Of a stretch of 64,000 bases of DNA, positions 60,227-64,000 are shown piece after piece (position 1 is the stretch's first letter; every line of letters begins with the position of its first letter). Location: the NCBI RefSeq assembly GCF_023502205.1, contig NZ_JAMFLG010000015.1, positions 45,614 to 109,613 on the forward strand, written 5' to 3'. Source of the stretch: Aquiflexum sp. TKW24L (GTDB lineage Bacteria; Bacteroidota; Bacteroidia; Cytophagales; Cyclobacteriaceae). The translations under genes were made by a program, and so were the position numbers. A model generated the notes under the pieces. The model was not told where the DNA came from. It saw only the letters and a list, made by a program, of their open reading frames with translations, and did not search any database.

Positions 60227-61207
60227 ATGCAACATTTTGAACCAATTCTCCAAGAGAACAAAAACCGATTCGTTTTATTTCCCATCCAGCATGATGATAT
60301 CTGGCAGTACTATAAAAAAGCCGAGGCAAGCTTTTGGACTGCAGAAGAAATTGACCTGAGTCAAGATCTAAAAGACTGGAAAAACCTAAATGATGGTGAA
60401 AGGCATTTTATATCTCATGTATTGGCATTCTTCGCTGCAAGTGATGGCATAGTGAATGAAAACCTTGCTGAGCATTTTGTGTCTGAAGTTCAGTATACTG
60501 AGGCGAAATTTTTCTATGGATTCCAGATTGCAATGGAGAACATCCACTCCGAAACCTACAGTTTATTGATTGATACTTACATTAAAGATAACGTCGAAAG
60601 AGACAGGCTACTCAATGCCATAGAGCATATCGATTGCGTCAGGAAGAAAGCAGAATGGGCATTGAGGTGGATTGACAATGGTAATTTTCAAGAAAGGTTG
60701 ATTGCTTTTGCTGCTGTAGAAGGTATATTTTTCTCCGGATCATTCTGTTCCATATTCTGGATGAAGAAGAGAGGATTGATGCCGGGACTAACATTCTCTA
60801 ATGAACTGATTTCAAGAGATGAGGGATTGCATTGCGATTTTGCCTGCCATTTATATACGGAGCATGTGGTCAATCATTTACCAAAAGAAACAGTATCAAG
60901 GATTATCCAAGACGCTGTAAATATTGAAAAAGAGTTTGTTACAGATGCATTACCGGTAAAATTAATCGGTATGAATTCTGATTTGATGTGCCAATATATT
61001 GAGTTTGTAGCGGACAGGTTACTTTCGGAGCTTGGCTGTGCCAAAGTTTGGAACAGTACCAATCCATTTGACTTTATGGACATGATTTCCCTTCAGGGCA
61101 AAACCAACTTCTTTGAAAAAAGGGTTGGGGATTACCAAAAGGCCGGGGTGATGAAGTCCAAAGAACTGGTCGAATCACCTAAGTTCTCCATTGGAGAGGA
61201 TTTCTAA
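60227..61207 (+). CDS. nrdB: Ribonucleotide reductase small subunit (class I, eukaryote-like)
   Basis: NrdB holds the di-iron/tyrosyl radical that starts deoxynucleotide synthesis. The 326-residue chain resembles eukaryotic R2: [13 protein letters not shown] (first Glu ligand), [13 protein letters not shown] and [17 protein letters not shown] (Glu, His and the radical Tyr in ETYSLL), [26 protein letters not shown]. The end is [12 protein letters not shown], matching R1-binding tails ending in Phe. Followed by nrdA with a 32-base gap. Confidence 0.95.
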   Translation: MQHFEPILQENKNRFVLFPIQHDDIWQYYKKAEASFWTAEEIDLSQDLKDWKNLNDGERHFISHVLAFFAASDGIVNENLAEHFVSEVQYTEAKFFYGFQIAMENIHSETYSLLIDTYIKDNVERDRLLNAIEHIDCVRKKAEWALRWIDNGNFQERLIAFAAVEGIFFSGSFCSIFWMKKRGLMPGLTFSNELISRDEGLHCDFACHLYTEHVVNHLPKETVSRIIQDAVNIEKEFVTDALPVKLIGMNSDLMCQYIEFVADRLLSELGCAKVWNSTNPFDFMDMISLQGKTNFFEKRVGDYQKAGVMKSKELVESPKFSIGEDF

Positions 61208-61239
61208 TTTATTTCACCACCAACCCAAATCCACTTGTC

Positions 61240-63645
61240 ATGTTAGTAATAAAAAGAGATGGCCGTCGCGAATCAGTACGGTTTGACAAAATAACCGCCA
61301 GGATTGAAAACCTTTGTTATGGCTTGGATATCAATTATGTCCATCCTATAGAAGTTGCAAAAAAGGTAATTGATGGCCTTTATGACGGAGTCACCACAAC
61401 AGAACTTGATAACCTTGCTGCTGAAGTTTCGGCATCTTTAACTGTTAAGCACCCTGATTATGCGATTTTAGCTGCCCGGATAGCCATATCAAATCTACAG
61501 AAAACTACCTCCCAGTCTTTTTCAAATACGATGAAAAGACTGTACACCTATGTCAATCCAAAGACGGGAGAAAATGCTGCATTGATCGCTCCAGATGTAT
61601 ATGGCGTGGTAAAAAACCATGCTGCAATGCTTGATGAAGCGATTGATTACAACAGAGACTTTGACTATGATTATTTCGGATTTAAGACTTTAGAAAAAAG
61701 TTATTTGATCCGCTTGGATAATAAAGTTGTGGAAAGACCCCAACACATGCTCATGAGGGTTGCTGTAGGGATTCACAAAGAAGACGTTGATGCAGCGATA
61801 GAGACCTATCACCTGCTTTCCCAAAAGTGGTTTACACATGCCACTCCGACACTTTTCAACGCAGGAACACCAAAGCCACAGCTTTCTTCTTGTTTCTTAC
61901 TGACAATGAAGGATGACAGCATTGATGGAATCTACGATACTCTGAAGCAATGTGCAAAAATCTCACAATCAGCAGGGGGTATTGGTCTTTCAATTCATAA
62001 TGTTAGAGCTAAAGGCAGTTACATCCGAGGTACAAATGGTGTTTCTAATGGTATTGTTCCCATGTTGAGAAACTTTGACATGACGGCTAGATACGTCGAT
62101 CAAGGCGGTGGAAAGAGAAAAGGAAGCTTTGCCATTTACCTTGAACCTTGGCACGCAGATGTGAAGGATTTCTTGGAACTGAAAAGAAATCATGGTAAGG
62201 AGGAAATGAGAGCGAGAGATCTTTTCTATGCCATGTGGATTCCGGATCTATTTATGAGACGTGTGGAAGAAAATGAAGAATGGTCTCTTTTCTGTCCAAA
62301 TGAAGCACCTGGTTTAGCGGATTGCCACAGTGAAGAGTTTGAAAGGCTTTACGAAAAATATGAAAGAGAAGGAAGAGCAAGGGAAGTCGTAAAAGCCCAA
62401 GAGCTTTGGTTTGAGATTTTGGAATCTCAGATCGAGACAGGGACTCCATACATGTTGTATAAGGATTCTGCCAACAAAAAATCTAATCAGCAAAATCTTG
62501 GAACGATCAAATCTTCCAATCTTTGCACAGAAATACTTGAGTATACTGCACCTGATGAAGTTGCTGTCTGTAACCTCGCATCCATTGCACTTCCAAAATA
62601 TGTAACCACTGGTCCTGATGGTAAAAAATTCTTTGACCATCAGAAGTTGTATGAAATCACGAAAGTTGCGACCAGAAACCTGAATAAAGTAATTGATGTC
62701 AATTACTATCCGGTTGAGGAAGCAAAGAGATCAAACTTCCGACACAGACCTATCGGGCTTGGAGTTCAAGGTTTGGCAGATGCCTTTATCATGCTGAGAA
62801 TGCCGTTTGAATCTGCGGAAGCAAAAGGGCTTAATGAAGATATCTTCGAAACCATTTACTTTGCCGCCATGGAAACATCTATGGAATTGGCAAAAGTCCA
62901 TGGCCCTTATGAAACCTATGAAGGATCGCCTGCCTCCAAAGGAATATTCCAGTTTGATATGTGGGGTGTAACTCCAAGGTCCGGTAGATGGAATTGGAAT
63001 TCACTGAAGGAGCAAGTAGTAAAGCATGGTGTGAGAAATTCCTTATTGGTGGCCCCAATGCCTACTGCCTCTACTTCTCAAATCCTAGGTAACAATGAAT
63101 GCTTTGAGCCATATACTTCCAATATTTATACTAGAAGGACTCTGTCAGGAGAATTCATCATCGCTAACAAACATTTGATGAAAGATTTGATTAGCCTTGG
63201 CCTTTGGAATGACAATATGAAGAACAGGTTGATTGCGGCGAACGGATCTGTTCAGAAGCTTCCGGGTGTTCCTCAAAACATCAAAGATCTTTATAAAACA
63301 GTCTGGGAAATTTCTCAAAAAATCATCATAGACATGGCTGCAGATCGGGGTGCATATATCTGTCAATCACAAAGTATGAATGTATTCATGCAGGATCCAA
63401 ACTTTGGTAAATTGACTTCAATGCACTTCTACGCTTGGAAAAAAGGTCTTAAGACAGGGATGTATTATCTAAGATCTCAGGCTGCTACTGCAGCGATCCA
63501 GTTTACAGTTGATAAAGGAGCCTTGGAACCTGAGAAAACCGTCATCGCATCTACACCTACAATGGACCTGACCAAAGGGCAGAAGCAAGGCGCTATTGCA
63601 TGTTCACTTGATAATCCTGATGATTGCGATATGTGTGGAAGTTAA
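61240..63645 (+). CDS. nrdA: Ribonucleotide reductase large subunit
   Basis: 801 residues, so no intein. The N-terminal ATP-cone (about 1-90) begins [17 protein letters not shown]. The catalytic Cys pair and loop region are near [13 protein letters not shown] (about 215-227) and [22 protein letters not shown] (about 427-448). The radical-chain Tyr pair lies in the [10 protein letters not shown] region near 742-751, and the C-terminal redox Cys pair is DDCDMCGS, as in eukaryotic R1. Co-transcribed with nrdB. Confidence 0.95.
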   Translation: MLVIKRDGRRESVRFDKITARIENLCYGLDINYVHPIEVAKKVIDGLYDGVTTTELDNLAAEVSASLTVKHPDYAILAARIAISNLQKTTSQSFSNTMKRLYTYVNPKTGENAALIAPDVYGVVKNHAAMLDEAIDYNRDFDYDYFGFKTLEKSYLIRLDNKVVERPQHMLMRVAVGIHKEDVDAAIETYHLLSQKWFTHATPTLFNAGTPKPQLSSCFLLTMKDDSIDGIYDTLKQCAKISQSAGGIGLSIHNVRAKGSYIRGTNGVSNGIVPMLRNFDMTARYVDQGGGKRKGSFAIYLEPWHADVKDFLELKRNHGKEEMRARDLFYAMWIPDLFMRRVEENEEWSLFCPNEAPGLADCHSEEFERLYEKYEREGRAREVVKAQELWFEILESQIETGTPYMLYKDSANKKSNQQNLGTIKSSNLCTEILEYTAPDEVAVCNLASIALPKYVTTGPDGKKFFDHQKLYEITKVATRNLNKVIDVNYYPVEEAKRSNFRHRPIGLGVQGLADAFIMLRMPFESAEAKGLNEDIFETIYFAAMETSMELAKVHGPYETYEGSPASKGIFQFDMWGVTPRSGRWNWNSLKEQVVKHGVRNSLLVAPMPTASTSQILGNNECFEPYTSNIYTRRTLSGEFIIANKHLMKDLISLGLWNDNMKNRLIAANGSVQKLPGVPQNIKDLYKTVWEISQKIIIDMAADRGAYICQSQSMNVFMQDPNFGKLTSMHFYAWKKGLKTGMYYLRSQAATAAIQFTVDKGALEPEKTVIASTPTMDLTKGQKQGAIACSLDNPDDCDMCGS

Positions 63646-63678
63646 AAGGTAAAAATTTAGAGTAATTTATATAAATCC

Positions 63679-63710
63679 AAAAGCGTCTGATATTATCAGG
63701 CGCTTTTTTT
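63679..63710 (+). terminator. Terminator of nrdB-nrdA
   Basis: AAAAGCG(T)CTGAT and ATCAG(G)CGCTTTT pair around ATT, followed by a T tail. Confidence 0.85.
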
Positions 63711-64000
63711 ATGCTTTAGGAATAATAAACCAAGTGGGCTATTTTTTTGTAATCTTTGTCTTTGTTGTTTAACAATAAGAGTTGAATAACAGAAGCTTCT
63801 AATAATATCACTACAGTAAATTCATCCAATTTGAGTTTTGACGATTCTCCCCGATAATTCCATTAGAATTGGAAATATCGATTCAATTCTTTGTAATCGT
63901 TCAATTTCTTAATAACCCTTATCTCCTTTTTGTCCCCTTTGTTTCTTTGTGGTCAGCTAATTTCTGTGAATGGTAAGGAGTGTGGACAGCCCTAAACGCG
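63711..64000. other. Intergenic end of window
   Basis: About 290 bases after the nrd terminator with no gene or strong signal. Near 63930 there is a T- and CTTTG-rich stretch that may be another degenerate short repeat. Confidence 0.5.

Noticed and set aside
60025..60240. 71-codon frame before nrdB
   Set aside because: Covers the nrdB promoter region, overlaps the nrdB start and has no coding-like pattern; AT-rich phase accident.
61240..63645. Intein in the ribonucleotide reductase large subunit
   Set aside because: Length of 801 residues is normal and motifs run without interruption.

Overview
The window looks like chromosomal DNA of a member of the Bacteroidota, most likely order Cytophagales near Cyclobacteriaceae/Algoriphagus (inferred from gene content, not from a search). 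Clues are: several six-bladed beta-propeller lipoproteins, DUF2851, DM13 and DUF5117-type metalloprotease genes; a eukaryote-like class I ribonucleotide reductase; promoter boxes of the form TAnnTTTG; scarce Shine-Dalgarno sequences; and hairpin terminators with long T tails. I see no prophage, insertion sequence, rRNA or CRISPR array. The only RNA gene found is a tRNA-His.

Layout. 1-7639 (minus strand): four beta-propeller lipoproteins (one cut by the window edge), a small outer-membrane barrel, ribosomal protein S1, and a 72-residue secreted peptide with six cysteines lying between two paralogous propellers. 8077-18081 (mostly plus): plsC, DUF2851, a NeuD-like acetyltransferase, trhO and a nucleoside phosphorylase, then an AlkD-like protein, a DEAD-box helicase, dihydroorotase, tRNA-His and an unlisted 46-codon gene with its own terminator. 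18191-22614: a three-gene glycogen/maltodextrin operon (debranching enzyme, GT4 synthase, GH57 amylase). 22684-23913: a RidA-like lipoprotein, a lipoprotein and a membrane protein, overlapping end to end. 23921-28362 (minus): DUF2461, an MhqD-like esterase, an MhqO-like dioxygenase, YceI, a MarR regulator and an alpha/beta hydrolase, probably an electrophile-stress group. 28537-35238: a secreted amidohydrolase, a small barrel, an ABC transporter pair and a divergent SGNH hydrolase (the tesA-ybbA-ybbP neighbourhood).

35557-43703 (mostly plus): di-haem cytochrome c, a YraN nuclease-like protein, lipB, a PolB-like exonuclease, a VapBC-like toxin-antitoxin pair, rnr, a polyprenyl synthase and a rhomboid protease. 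43879-47252: a hibernation factor, then a compact operon of two DM13 lipoproteins around an outer-membrane channel-like protein and a Crp/Fnr regulator. 47736-58882 (minus): a two-component system, then three very large secreted proteins (zincin metalloprotease, BNR-repeat propeller, S9 peptidase). 59098-63645: rpmA/rplU (minus) and nrdB-nrdA (plus).

The best candidates for something undescribed are the propeller/six-cysteine-peptide cassette (about 4.6-8.0 kb), the DM13-barrel-Crp-DM13 operon (44.7-47.3 kb), and a set of short tandem arrays with strict 7-, 8- or 11-base periods and different unit sequences, found in at least six intergenic spots. All functional statements are from reading the sequence; no database search was run.
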